Shown here piece after piece: positions 32,144-43,033 of a DNA stretch of 64,000 nucleotides. The translations under genes and the position numbers were made by a program. The stretch's first letter is position 1; each line of letters opens with the position of its first letter. Source of the DNA: Paraconiothyrium sp. Pb-2020. Its lineage: Eukaryota; Ascomycota; Dothideomycetes; Pleosporales; Didymosphaeriaceae. Below the pieces are notes generated by a model. It was given only the letters and a program-made list of their open reading frames with translations. It had not been told where the DNA came from and ran no database searches. Location of the stretch: contig JAJUBI010000003.1 of assembly GCA_022419385.1 (NCBI GenBank), forward strand, positions 4,154,001 to 4,218,000, in the 5' to 3' direction.

Positions 32144-33195
32144 ATGGCGTCTTCGACTGTTGTAGAAGTGGATATCGGCGGCAAGCTGCCGAAAGTCGCT
32201 TCGGGCAAAGTTCGCGATCTCTTCGCTGTGGACGAGCAGACACTCCTGTTCATTGCGAGCGACAGAATATCCGCATACGATGTGGTCATGGAAAATGTAC
32301 GCCAATTGAACCTCGAGGCTCAATCAGAGTCCGGGCAAGCTGAATTGACCTGTCTTTGTACTGATGCATCAGCAGGGTATCCCAGGAAAGGGTGCACTAC
32401 TTACACAAATGAGGTACAGCATGCACATAACACACACCGACAAAAATTAACCATTCCAGTGTCTACTGGTTTCAATACCTCAAGGACCACATTCCCACGC
32501 TCCAGACACATTTCATTTCTCGTTCTTTGCCCAAAGCTCTGGAGTCGCTCGACCGGCCACATTACGAGGCACTTAAACGCCGAAGCATGCAAGTAAGGCG
32601 CCTCGAAATTGTCCCAATTGAGTCGATCGTACGCGGTTACATCACTGGCTCTGCATGGTCCGAGTACAAGAAATCTGGCACCGTTCACGGCATCACTCTC
32701 CCAAGCGGTCTCGTTGAGGGACAAAAGCTGCCTAAGCCGTTGTGGACACCAAGCACGAAGGCAGAAGCCGGCGCCAAAGATGAAAACATCAGTCCACAAC
32801 GAGCGAGGGCCCTTATCGGCGACGAAAAGGTTGCAGCAGACGTGGAGAGGCTGAGTCTTGAAATCTATCTGGTCGCAGCCGCTCGGGCTGAAGAGACTGG
32901 AATCATCCTTGCCGATACAAAGTTCGAGTTCGGCTTGGACAGGGCTAATGGAAACGCGGTTGTGCTAGTGGATGAAGTCTTGACTCCGGATAGCAGCAGG
33001 TTCTGGCCAAAGGACACCTGGGAGGCGCATCTGGGAAAGGCACAACCCAGTTTCGACAAGCAATTCCTGCGCGACTGGCTGACGTCGAACGGACTCAAGG
33101 GCAAGGAAGGAGTTAAAGTTCCGGATGACATTGTCGAGCAGACAGCACAAAAGTATAAGGAGGCTTGCGAGATGTTGACAGGGAAGAAGGCATAG
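32144..33195 (+). CDS. ADE1: Phosphoribosylaminoimidazole-succinocarboxamide (SAICAR) synthase
   Basis: Three exons (32144-32296, 32376-32413, 32460-33195) give 308 residues, the normal fungal size. The enzyme ligates aspartate to CAIR with ATP in purine synthesis. ATP-site motifs GKVRDLFAVDEQTLLFIASD and ISAYDVVMENGIPGKG (rebuilt across intron 1), LEIVPIESIVRGYITGSAW, and VLVDEVLTPDSSRFWP near the C-terminus identify it. The middle exon is 38 nt; its phase is fixed by the GALLTQMSVYWF join. SAICAR synthase is, as far as I recall, another gene found near MAT in some Dothideomycetes. Confidence 0.95.
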
Positions 33196-33445
33196 AGGCT
33201 TGGGAAATGTACATATCGGCATGCAAGAATGTACTTTAGGTACTGAACTGTCAAATTCAAGTCCACAATAAGATGAGCATGGTTTCCTGAGGTGTGGGAA
33301 CGTACGTCTCATCACGTGCATATAATGGACACAAGGATGCGGAGATAGCGGGCTTGGCTAGCGCCTACCTTCGAACGTCCGCCCATACCTTGACATGCTA
33401 GGTCCATCATTCTATTGCGTCGATGATACTTGACCTTCAAGCAAA

Positions 33446-35021
33446 ATGTCCAGCATACAGTTTACTGCATTGATCCGTCTACCCTTTGAGCGTGGAGCTT
33501 TTGTTGATCCGCAACAGGCGAGTTTCTTTGCTCGCAGGCTACGCCGTACTCCTCCGCTTACACTTCCCTAGGCTACTTGGGATGCTACAAAAGATCGTGA
33601 GCTCTGGAGAATGGTTTCGAAATCGGCAAAGACGAAAGATTTGGATTGTAAGTCTCTTGATGATGGAGCTTCATTGAACGTACTGATCCGACACAGGGGT
33701 CAAGCTGTACGTTGTCCAGCTGATCGCGAGATCACAACTAATGTAAGCAGAGCAAGCGAATTCAATGTTCCTCCTGCGTTCCTATTGCAACAGGCGGCAT
33801 GGTTGTACGAGCGACATCTGGAGCATGTTCGCGCTCAGATGAAGAAGGTGGGTGGTCAGACAGCACCGGCCATGTCTCGCACAGGGAGCAGCCAAGCCAA
33901 GGCGAGTGTGACGACGAACAGGCCCGGTAGTGGTCTATCAGGAACTTCCAAACCTTCATCTGTACCGACCGCGCGACAAAGAGAGGATCAAGCAGCGAAA
34001 GAAGAGCCAGCTGCATTTGCGCCCCCAGGATCGAAACCCTCATTGTCACGTACGCCCTCCACCAATACCATCACACAGTCGAAAGCCTTGGGCCAACATG
34101 CTTCGGTGCGGAATTCAAGCTTTCGACCGCCACAGAAAGAAGATAATTTCAAAACGAATTATCCCGGCTCGGCACAGACTAGACCACAGAAACCTGTGCG
34201 AGTGTCTAGCCAGAGCTCGCCTGCTGATTCTGCTTCTTCTTCCAGTAGCTCATCTCTCTCAAACTCTGGTCATGACAATATCACCACCCGTAGCCAGTTG
34301 TTCAAGAGACCCCCTCGCTTTCAGAGAGCTCAGCCTCCTAAAGAGTTGCTCACGTATGATGAAGATGTGGAGGATCCCGATGATCGTTCCCAAGATGCTA
34401 GTACGGACTATCCGTTCGCGCGCCCGAGTGGGCAAATGAGGGCGATGGGTATTATCAACGAAAGAAGTCAAAATAGCGCGGCATCCGCGAGTCGTCTAGA
34501 GAAGAACTCTAATATGCGCAGCGATAACCGCTTGACCAAGACTGACAGGAAAGCGGTACAGCCGGCACCAGGGGTTGAAACAAGCTCGTCAATGACCAGT
34601 TCTGTCAGTGAGGCTACAAATCCAGATGTTCGAAGTCCCGAGCCGTCGGGTGGTAATCATCGGGCGGCGATGGCGCAGCTCAGTCCAAGGAGTAGAGGAG
34701 CTAGATCACGGAAGGAGGGTAGTGAAGGCACACCCAGTATGGGGAGCAGCTTTAGCGATATCGATGGTACGTATACGTGATCCTTTCCAAGAGATGAGCA
34801 AGTTTCTGTTTCTGGTCGTCAGTTCTTTGTATTCCGACATTTCCAAACCCAGCTTTCCGGCTTCTGCTCGTCCTGCGTCTTTGCAGACTCCGTCTCGATA
34901 TGAGCTGACTCTTCGATTAGATACGAGTATCAGCCAGTCCGCTCTCGAAGAAGCGCTGTTGAGTAACATCCAGCACGGCCGTATGAGTACCTTGAGCCAG
35001 CTGAGGTCGCGGTACCTGTAG
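33446..35021 (+). CDS. ATG29: Autophagy-related protein Atg29
   Basis: Five exons (33446-33517, 33572-33647, 33697-33706, 33751-34766, 34921-35021) give 424 residues. Atg29 forms the Atg17-Atg29-Atg31 scaffold that starts autophagosome formation. The conserved N-terminal domain reads FTALIRLPFERGAFVDPQQ, then ATWDATKDRELWRMVS, then DLDWVKLASEFNVPPAF and LLQQAAWLYERHLEHVRAQM. Exon 3 is only 10 nt but is needed for the DWVKLASEF block. Intron 1 starts GC, not GT (cag|gcgagt...cctag|gct); with any GT donor the frame is lost. The middle is low-complexity Ser/Pro/Thr. The C-terminus SQSALEEALLSNIQHG...LRSRYL is typical; it is reached through a 154-nt intron. Confidence 0.85.
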
Positions 35022-35328
35022 AAGTGAAAGGCTAGGCGATGGTCCCTCGCTTAGATTTTCCGTCAACTGTTTACCTGCTCGACCCATCGCGTGCTTGTCT
35101 TGGCGTCCGCGCCTGCCTTTTTAGTTCTCGAGCTCAGGTCCGACTCTCGCCCGCTTTGGTTGTTTTGAAACTCTTATATAGCACAACCCTTTCTGCAAGT
35201 GTTGTGCGCTTGTCAACTTAGCCGTGAGCGTACCCCTCACGTATTCCAGCCTGTTCAAGGATCCGAAGCCCGACAATCGCTTTTCAGCCGGATTATCGCC
35301 TGCTAGAGTTCATTAGCGCTCGCCAGCT
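35022..35328. other. Intergenic region between ATG29 and the MAT-proximal gene
   Basis: A 307-nt gap between tandem genes. It may contain the boundary of the MAT idiomorph, but that cannot be seen without the opposite mating type. No gene seen. Confidence 0.4.
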
Positions 35329-36712
35329 ATGAGTACGCCAGTGCTCCGTTTTCGACAATGGCTGGAACGACAAGCCATGGAGCCACCGGTGATACTCGTC
35401 TCGGACTTCGAGGAGGACCCGCCAATTACCATGAAATACGTGAATGGAGACAATGAGATCGACTTCGAGACCGTGTACCGCAACATCAGAACCCTGTCCC
35501 ACCATCCTGGCCGCGGCATCCTCACTCCGGACACTGAATCAGGTCCTGAACCAGGTATGTACACCAGTGAATGTGTCAAGAACATAATATACTCATTTGT
35601 GCAGTGTTCCAGATGAAAGAATGTGAGCCAGAGTTCATTGAAGCCTTCTGGACCTGCGCTAGCGACCTCTGTGATTATTTTGCCGATTTCCTTGCAAGCG
35701 ATACGCCGACTATGCAGAGTGTATGGTTCAATCTGCTGGATCAGTTGCAGGAAGCGGCAGTGCTTCCTCACTACTTCTGGATCCCTGGCGTGCCATCTTG
35801 CAAACACGCACAGGAATTCGTCACAGATTTCGACTTCCTTCTGCGAGATGTCATACAGTTTTTGATTGCTCCTCGGAAGCTGCATCTCTTCACACCTATC
35901 ATTGTTCAAAACCACGTCTCTCCGGGGATCACGAATGGAAGAAATGGCCTCAAGCCGTGGCAAAATTTCCTATACAAGGATTCTCCAGGCTTCTTCGTGC
36001 CTAAATCCAAGAGAGTGTACTTGTACGCTGCTCAAACCGCCACAGAGAACTCCGAGTCTGAGGTGCACATACCCCGCGGAGGGCTAGCACTCATTGATAG
36101 TCATACCAAGAGGTTGAGGAGGCTTGCGGAAAAGGTCTCTCAGGTAAGAATTGCATAAAACCTAATAGAATATTTTCTGACCAGTGTAGGGCAAATCAGA
36201 CACCGACACGACTGTAGACACACTGGCTCAATTCGACCAAAAGGTACGTCAACAAATTTCTGAACTCACTTTCCTGATTACTCACTACAAGTAGGCTTTG
36301 GACCTTACTCGTGTTTCAACTTACACCGCTATTGACGGTCGCCAGATCTTGCTCCAACCTGTAAGTACTAACTGCGATCGCAAGACGACTGCTGATCGTA
36401 CGAGATGTATCCCAATCCTGAGTCTGTGCGAGCCCCTCGTCCACTCCCTGACTTGGCCGACCCGACTTTTGTAAACAAGAAGCCTGTTTTAGAACTTGTG
36501 AACGAATCTGTTGGTAAGTAATGCTGCAACCGAAGCAAATAGTCTAACACTGATACATGACAGGAGTGTACAAGGGCAAAGATATATATCAGCACCCTAA
36601 CGAGGATGGGAAGTTCCACATGCTGAGTTTGGGCTGCCCCGAGGCTTCACAGAATCCATCTCTACAGCCGAGGGTCGACCGTGGTGCATACTCGGACATG
36701 TACGAACCGTGA
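35329..36712 (+). CDS. Unrecognised protein next to MAT1-2-1; candidate mating-type-associated gene
   Basis: Six exons (35329-35554, 35605-36143, 36190-36243, 36295-36360, 36405-36513, 36564-36712) join in phase to 380 residues. The start is MSTPVLRFRQWLERQAMEP. The central part is a compact, aromatic-rich sequence (ECEPEFIEAFWTCASDLCDY, VWFNLLDQLQEAAVLPHYFW, CKHAQEFVTDFDFLLRDVIQ). The end is RVDRGAYSDMYEP. No membrane segment, signal peptide or known motif is seen. Intron 4 ends in GAG, an unusual acceptor. Its position directly upstream of MAT1-2-1 on the same strand suggests one of the extra MAT genes described in some Dothideomycetes (MAT1-2-5, MAT1-2-12 and similar), but I cannot match it by memory. 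Confidence 0.75.
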
Positions 36713-37855
36713 GACCAGCGGAGGATGAGCTAGAGCCGGCGCCTCGATTGTGGGATTGCCATTGTGGCTTTGAGTTGCCGGGCCAGTGTCTTGGAACTCA
36801 AGATTCTTGCATGTCACTATTCCCAACAATGATGGACCGAAAGCTCATATGCGAAGACTGTTAGCGTTGGAAGAGCCTTCGCGTCGAGCGTGCATATAAA
36901 CATAATGCATCGTGTGCTGTGCGGAAGCTGTTCTTCTCCCGTAGTAAACATCGATTTTTCCCTGTCTTTGTGATAACGAGGTGTTCAGTCTTCATCACGT
37001 GGCGTAGCGCCAACTTGCTTTGTTTCCTCTTTGGGTGAGACAAAGAAGACTGCGCTCCCAGAACCCCTATACTGTCTTGGGATGGGCAAGATATTTCCTT
37101 TCAACTGTGCCGCACACTCATAAAGAACGTTAGCCCCTTTGCCTCTGATCAATTTCCTGCACTTCTCGACGCGTTTCGAGCGGTACGATACCGTCCAAGA
37201 CGGACTTGAATCATTGCTAGCAACTACTGATAACACAAAACAAAGGCATATCGCACCCCTTTCATCTTCTGCATCTTCTACGCTGTGTAGAGGGTCGTCT
37301 GCACTCGGAATCACGACGTTTCTGTTCAGATTGTGAACAACTTCCTCGTAAGACGCTCGCCTCCAGGACGTGCTTGGTCTAGTTGACAGTCGAACATTTC
37401 TAACACAAAAAGATCGAAACACGGGTTACTTTCGCACAGATAGCCTTTGAAATTACGGCTGCTCAAGATCAAGAAATAAACCTCGGTCATAGCCCGGTGA
37501 AGGGCGTCATCAGCAAAATCACGGGGACAGTGCGCATGACGCGCATTGACCCAAACTTGCGTGAAGGTGATAACCAGCCACCAAGATTTGTGCTTTTCCA
37601 GCGATTTGCTTCCGCCTGAATAGGCTGTGCAGGTGAGTGAGAGACGTTTAGGCAACGGTGAATGCACGGACCCGCGGTGAATACCTCTGATTTCTGCTCT
37701 AGCTCAAGTTCTTGGCGCCCCCGCCGTCTCTAAAAGTCCCGCGCTCACTTCCATTCTCTTCTACTCAATCCGCTCCACTCTCCTCACCGACTACTTCTTT
37801 TCCAAATCTACCTCAAATACTCTTCTACTATCAAACCCACTACTCGCTAACAGCG
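36713..37855. other. MAT1-2-1 upstream region, 1.1 kb
   Basis: The region should contain the MAT1-2-1 promoter. Two minus-strand open frames (37667-37326 and 37422-36985) are unusually protein-like but neither has an ATG at its start, so they are not called as genes. An AT-rich CT-rich leader precedes the MAT start (37780-37855). Confidence 0.45.
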
Positions 37856-38957
37856 ATGAACCCACTCGTGCATTCTTCCATTTCCAGCAGCATGCAGTTC
37901 TCTCACCTTACTCCCGTGCAAGAGGCTACCATTACCACCTTCGACAATAACCTCGAGTACTGCAAGGACCAGCTAGCGTCCGGTGGCCCAGTTGATCTCC
38001 CTGGCAACGTCGAACAGCGCTTTGGCTGCGATATGGCTGCGGACTACTTCGCTCACCAGCTCGGCCTCGAATTCGGTCGCAAGGTCGCTGTATACACCGG
38101 CGACGACGGTCTTCATACAATTGTCCGATTCGTGCCAGAGCAGGAATTGCGCGGTCCCAACCTCTCGGCACCTTCGTCTTTCACCTCCACTTCCACCGAG
38201 CAATCTGCGACCGCCACCAACACTGCTTCCAGTATCCGCAAGGGACCTCCACGCCCAATGAACTGCTGGATGTTGTATCGCGACACGAGGCACAAGCAAC
38301 TCAAGGATCAATATCCGCACTTGACGGTCCAACAGATATGTAAGTGATTTATCAGCTGCCGCTGCTTGACCTGTCTACCTATATTTGTCGCAAACATGCT
38401 AACTCTCCATAGCGACTCTTTGCTCTGAGGATTGGAGGGACCTTCCCACTGCCCAGAAGGACGAGTGGCGCGCGCGTGCCAAAGACGCGAAAGAAGAACA
38501 CCAGCGCATGTATCCGGACTACAAGTACAGCCCTCGCAAGCCAGGCCAGAAGAAGAAGCGTCAATCCCGAAAGGCTGCACGGGCTGCTATGACTGCAACT
38601 GCTCCGGCACACATTACCCCGCTAGGCGAGACTCACTCGACTTCTCAGTCAGACATTTCCCCAATGCCAGTGGACTACACTGTTGACACCTTCGCCGCCT
38701 CCCAGGACATACTGGACAACATCAACGACAGTATGCTTGGTGGTTCAATCCAGCCGATTGAGGTCGACGCTGTATCGTCACAACAAGGACCGTCATTCTA
38801 CGACAATGAGACCGCTAGGCAGCATATGCTTGACAACGAATTCGCTCCCGATTTCGACTTCGATGCTTACAATTTCGTCGGTGACGAAGACTACGCATTC
38901 CGAGATGGAGCTGATGCGAGCATCACCTTACCGTGTTTCTCGACAGAAATGTTCTAG
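37856..38957 (+). CDS. MAT1-2-1: Mating-type HMG-box transcription factor MAT1-2-1
   Basis: Two exons (37856-38339, 38413-38957) give 342 residues. The MATA-HMG box begins at about residue 131 (PPRPMNCWMLYRDTRHKQLK) and runs through HLTVQQISTLCSEDWRDLP, EWRARAKDAKEEHQRMYP and NLS-like PRKPGQKKKRQSRK (about 200-214). The single intron splits the serine codon in QQIS inside the box, the position conserved in ascomycete MAT1-2-1 genes. Flanks N- and C-terminal to the box are Ser/Thr- and Asp-rich and variable. The protein is the master regulator of mating identity in MAT1-2 strains. The start ATG 37856 is the first in frame. Neighbours APN2, COX13 and APC5 confirm the locus. Confidence 0.96.
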
Positions 38958-39955
38958 AGACAACGCCTTGGTCTCGGGGCATACCATGGTCAGTGTTCTT
39001 CACGACTCTACTACTGTTACGACCTTAGCTGCACCGAAGCTTCCCGGATTCAAGACACTGTTTGATGTCACTGAGTTGAGTTCCCCGCCTCCTGGTGCAT
39101 TTCTGCTTGATTCTGCCCAATCATACTGCTTCCTGTGAGCTGTACCTTCATTTTCCCTCGTGGACTTTCACACTTCTTTCCTACATACGATACGTCCCTT
39201 TTGCATTATTGGTCGACATGCATGGGTCTCATGATTCTTTATACCCCGTTTCCACCCCTCGGACTTTCCACCGGCGCTTCATCACTCCACTACACCACCT
39301 CTTTGCTTGTCCCCACCAGGGCTCGACTAGCAAACGCCTTTTTTCCCCACTGCTATCCTCGGTTCGGGGTGAGCCGACATATACCTTGGACAGCAGACCT
39401 TCGGATCATTCTGAACTGCGGATTACTCGGCTTTACTGGTACACGTGGTTGGAGGACGTAGGCCTCAAAGGAAGGAAGGAATGCAACTATGTTTGCTTAT
39501 AGACTAATATGGACGGGGCATGGAGAGAACTACCTTGCATCAGCATGGTTTACTTTTGTTTTGTTTTGCTCTTTTCATGGATCATAAGGCAGAAGGATGG
39601 ATCGGTTATGGTTTTCGAGGTTTGGAATTCCTTTTCATGGAGTTTTGTCGTGGTGTCCATAGTAGTCTCGGTCCATAGTCGTCTCGGTCCATAGTCAATC
39701 AAAATCAGCAGAAAACACCTTCTTTGCAATGTGATGACTGGTTGTGGATGCGCTGAGATGTACGTGACCCTGATGGTATGGTTGCACAGAGATGACAGGT
39801 AGAGAACGTCAAGACATGAAGTTGTGAGGTTGCACCGATTACAGAAGGCCTGCATAACGATGCCAGTCCAATTGTCATGTTTGCCTATCTATGTCGTCGT
39901 AGATCACGCCCTCCCTGACTATACGAGGGAGCCGATCCTAACAGCTACAGCGCAT
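38958..39955. other. Intergenic region between MAT1-2-1 and APN2 (convergent)
   Basis: The 998-nt gap lies between 3' ends. It is pyrimidine-rich just after the MAT stop and holds short plus-strand frames without domains. A short 16-nt tandem repeat lies at 39660-39696. The right border of the idiomorph may fall here. Confidence 0.45.
39660..39696. repeat. Tandem repeat, 16-nt unit, two copies plus a partial third
   Basis: Two units, tagtagtctcggtcca and tagtcgtctcggtcca, differ at one base and are followed by tagtc. The repeat is in the convergent gap between MAT1-2-1 and APN2. It could be useful as a length marker; no function is implied. Confidence 0.7.
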
Positions 39956-41895
39956 TTACTTCTGCGGACTGGGCGCATTCCAATCGCTCGCCCATATGAA
40001 GGTGCCACACCGCCACTGTGTCCCACTCTCTTTTTGTCCGGAAGGTCCCAACGGTCTAGACAACTACATTAGCAAACTGGAACCCAATATGAGGATATGA
40101 CGCAGACGCGGTTGTTGCTCACCTCGAACATATCCAGAACTGCCTCCCGCAGTTGATACCCGGCTTCTTTGTTTGGAGACTCTTGCAGGGCTCATTGTGG
40201 CCTTCGCAACGAGGAGGTGGCTTTTTGGAGAAGAGCTTGACCCATGACTCTTTCGAGGCTTCTGGGTCTCGGACGGGCGGCGGGGTGACAGGCAGAGGTA
40301 ATGAAGAGAGAGCTTTGGCTTCTTCAGGGCTTGCGGGTACATCGCCCGATGGCACCTGGTTGGGGGCAGTTGCGGATGTGGGGTCTTCTGATTTGGACTT
40401 CGTGGGAGAGGCCTTTGGTGCAAAGAAGCCTCGAAGAGATTGCTGTCCTTTAGAAGAGGATGACCGGGCCAGGGAAGAGGTAACGACGGTGGTCTTGCTC
40501 CTTTTGGCGGGTTTCGGCAGCGATGCGTCGGAGGCGCGGCGCTTCTCGGGGGAGTTCAACGACATCTTCTGGCTAGCATCGGAGCCGTTGACCGTGTGCG
40601 GCGAATCGGGGACGACGGTAGGGTTCGACTGACCTCTAGAACCTCCATGCATATTAGCAGGTGCTTGAAGCGGTACCGATGGGACCTTAGCAGGTGCGCG
40701 AGCCTTGCTGAACATGTCCCTGATGCTGCGTCGTTTGTCAAACTCGGGCAGGAGCCGGCCTGACTGTGGGAGCAAGTCCTGAGATAGAGAGTACTCCCTC
40801 AATCTCGCACCGTCTCTGAAAGTTCCTGGCCTGTTCATGAGATCAACCATGTGCACCTGTCTTCCATCATGCTCTACCACTTCCTTGGCAGATGCGTATA
40901 CAGGACAATGATCCGAGCCCATCAAACCTTCTTGTATGTTCGCGTCCTGAAACCAGTCTTTCATTTCAATGCTGCAAAGTACGAAGTCGATGCGGGAGCC
41001 AAAGTTTCCGGGACGCGCGTTGATCTTTTGCTCCCAGTGGGTGAACATGCCCTCACGCTTGGGGTGCATTTCTCGACAAAGGTCCCACAGCACAGGCTCC
41101 TCTCTTCCAGGATCGCGAGCCCCAGGGACTTTGCCGTTTGCCACGAGTTGGTTGAAGACGCGCCGATTAGGGGCGTTCAGATAATCTTCTCTTGTGATGC
41201 CTTCCGCGCGCATGCTCTCTTCTGCCTTGGCTGTGTCTATTTCCTCCCGAGACACGTTCAGGTCTCCAGTAAGAATCACCCTCTTCCCCATCTTCTTGAG
41301 ATTACGAATGCGCGTGTCGAGAGCAGTAAGGAAGCCATAGCGGAAGTCGTCACGGAGGCCGTTGCTGTTGGCCGGGCTGTAGACACCGAAGATAACGAAA
41401 GCGGGGAATTCGAGCACGACGCAGCGGCCTTCGGCATCTAGCATGGCGGGATCAACACCCAGCGCGGCGACCTGGGCGGGCGTGGGGTAGCCACCAATGG
41501 CGGCATCTTCGGGCAGGTCTCGGTATGGTGTCGAAGAGCCGGGCGGGCACAGAACTCCCAGAAGACCCTCTTCGGCGCGGACCGGGGCACACACTGCGTT
41601 GCGGGTGTAGATTGCGACACCCGAATAGCCTGGGATGGGTCAACGATATACTCATCAATCAAGGCACGAAGACGGCACCCTTCTTATGTTTCGGGACGCT
41701 GAAGTAGCAATCCCAGCCGGGGACCAACACCATATCATCGGTCAGGTCTTTTCGCTGGATCTTCAGCTCTTGCATGACGACAATGTCGGCCTCGAGGAGG
41801 TCGAACATGGCATCGAAGGTGCGCTTTTCGCGCCATGGCTGGTATCCAAACGGATTGCGGATGCCGTTCACGTTCCAGGTGGTGATGCGGACCAT
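39956..41895 (-). CDS. APN2: AP endonuclease 2 / DNA lyase Apn2
   Basis: Three exons (41895-41679, 41629-40123, 40055-39956) give 607 residues. Apn2 cuts DNA at abasic sites and trims 3' ends in base-excision repair. The exonuclease III-type domain occupies about 1-345: ITTWNVNGIRNPFG, VVMQELKIQRKDL, KKGYSGVAIYTRNAV (across intron 1), FPAFVIFGVYSPANS, VILTGDLNVSREEIDTA, NFGSRIDFVL and LMGSDHCPVYA with the catalytic His. A disordered linker contains a PCNA-box-like QQSLRGFFAP. The C-terminal GRF zinc finger (RCEGHNEPCKS, NCGRQFWICSR, QWRCGTFIWASDW) is completed only by the third exon. APN2 is the classical MAT flanking gene of Pezizomycotina. Confidence 0.96.
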
Positions 41896-42221
41896 GGTGC
41901 GTGAGACGAGCGGACACGGCGCGAACGCCTCATGGCACCTATCTTCGTCTTCGTGAAGCTTCAGACGACGCGCAGCAGAGCAACACGACCAGACGTCGGC
42001 GGCACGACGTCACGTTGCTGCCCTTGGACGAAGCAGGCTAGACTGGACTGCTGACACTCAGGGCGCACGGCAGCCGCAACGTCGGCCGGCAAACCAGTCA
42101 AACCCGCCAAGCTCGCCTGATCGTGCAGCTGCCGCAAGCTCTCGCTTTCGTCAGTCCAACCCTCACGACACCCCGACTCCAATTGCGCCCCAATTGCGAA
42201 CACTCTCCACTCCACACCACC
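41896..42221. promoter_or_regulatory. Bidirectional promoter region (APN2 / COX13)
   Basis: The 326-nt gap separates divergent starts of APN2 and COX13. The pair and its divergent arrangement are conserved in many ascomycetes. No specific site is claimed. Confidence 0.5.
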
Positions 42222-42789
42222 ATGATTGCCCAGCGCACCCTCTTCCGCGCTAGCCAGCGCATGGCTCCCGTCGCCCGCGCCCCCCTCCGCCGCCGCATGT
42301 ACAGCAGCGAGTCTCCCAAGCAGTTCGCCGGAGCCGAGGACAACGAATTCAACCGCGAGCGTGCCCGCATTGCTGAGCACGCCGAGGAGAGCGGTAGTAA
42401 GTGCCTGCCGCCGGCCGCGTCGAGACAATCATGATTTGTGCTGACAATGGGCCACAGTCTTCTGGTACAAGCTCACCCTCTAGTATGACCTTCCCCCACT
42501 GCCCCCTTCACGCACCGCTCTAACAGCCATCAGTGTTGCCCTGCCCTGCCTGCTCGTTGCTGGCATCAACGGCAAGATGAGGTGGGATGCCCACTGGGAG
42601 CACGTAGCTCACGCGCCCCCCAAGGAGGAGAAGCCGGAGTACGCCTACCAGAACATCCGCACCAAGAACTTCTTCTGGGGTGATGGTGACAAGGTATGTC
42701 GAGCCCATGCATGAATTTGTGGCTGGCTAATACTTGAACAGACCCTGTTCTGGAACGACAAGGTCAACTACCACAAGAAGGAAGAGTAA
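42222..42789 (+). CDS. COX13: Cytochrome c oxidase subunit VIa (Cox13)
   Basis: Four exons (42222-42396, 42458-42482, 42534-42693, 42742-42789) give 135 residues. It is a small inner-membrane subunit of respiratory complex IV. The N-terminus MIAQRTLFRASQRMAPVARA is a mitochondrial presequence. The membrane segment is FWYKLTLYVALPCLLVAGIN, rebuilt over two introns, one exon being 25 nt. The matrix-outward tail has HWEHVAHAPPKEEKPEYAYQ and RTKNFFWGDGDKTLFWNDKV. The ending VNYHKKEE is followed by a tandem copy of the same codons after the stop (42803-42841). Confidence 0.96.
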
Positions 42790-42841
42790 ACGCTTCTTAA
42801 CATCAACTATCACAAGAAGTACGAGTGAAAGCTCCTTAACA
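42764..42841. repeat. Imperfect 39-bp tandem duplication covering the COX13 stop
   Basis: The copies are 42764-42802 and 42803-42841 and differ at about seven positions. The first encodes VNYHKKEE and the stop; the second, in the same frame after the stop, would encode INYHKKYE and a second stop. Length 39 is a multiple of three. Confidence 0.8.
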
Positions 42842-43033
42842 TGTCTGAGTACGCTGCCGCACCCATGCGTCAATATTGTACATAAAAAACCCAGGAACTT
42901 AGATCGCTGGTCAATGCATTTCATTTGTCTCGTCCGAGCCCCCACCTTGACGTATCAATGCTCTATCACATGCACACCCGTGCATCCATTCAGAGATTTC
43001 CCAAGTGGTCTGCACCCTCAAGCGCAGTAGACC

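Noticed and set aside
32144..32596. 150-codon read-through frame at the ADE1 start
   Set aside because: It is the first exon plus unspliced introns; splicing restores the full SAICAR synthase.
34767..34920. An additional ATG29 exon inside the 154-nt last intron
   Set aside because: A frame (SDISKPSFPASARP) is open there, but direct joining gives the conserved SFSDIDDTSISQSALEEAL ending.
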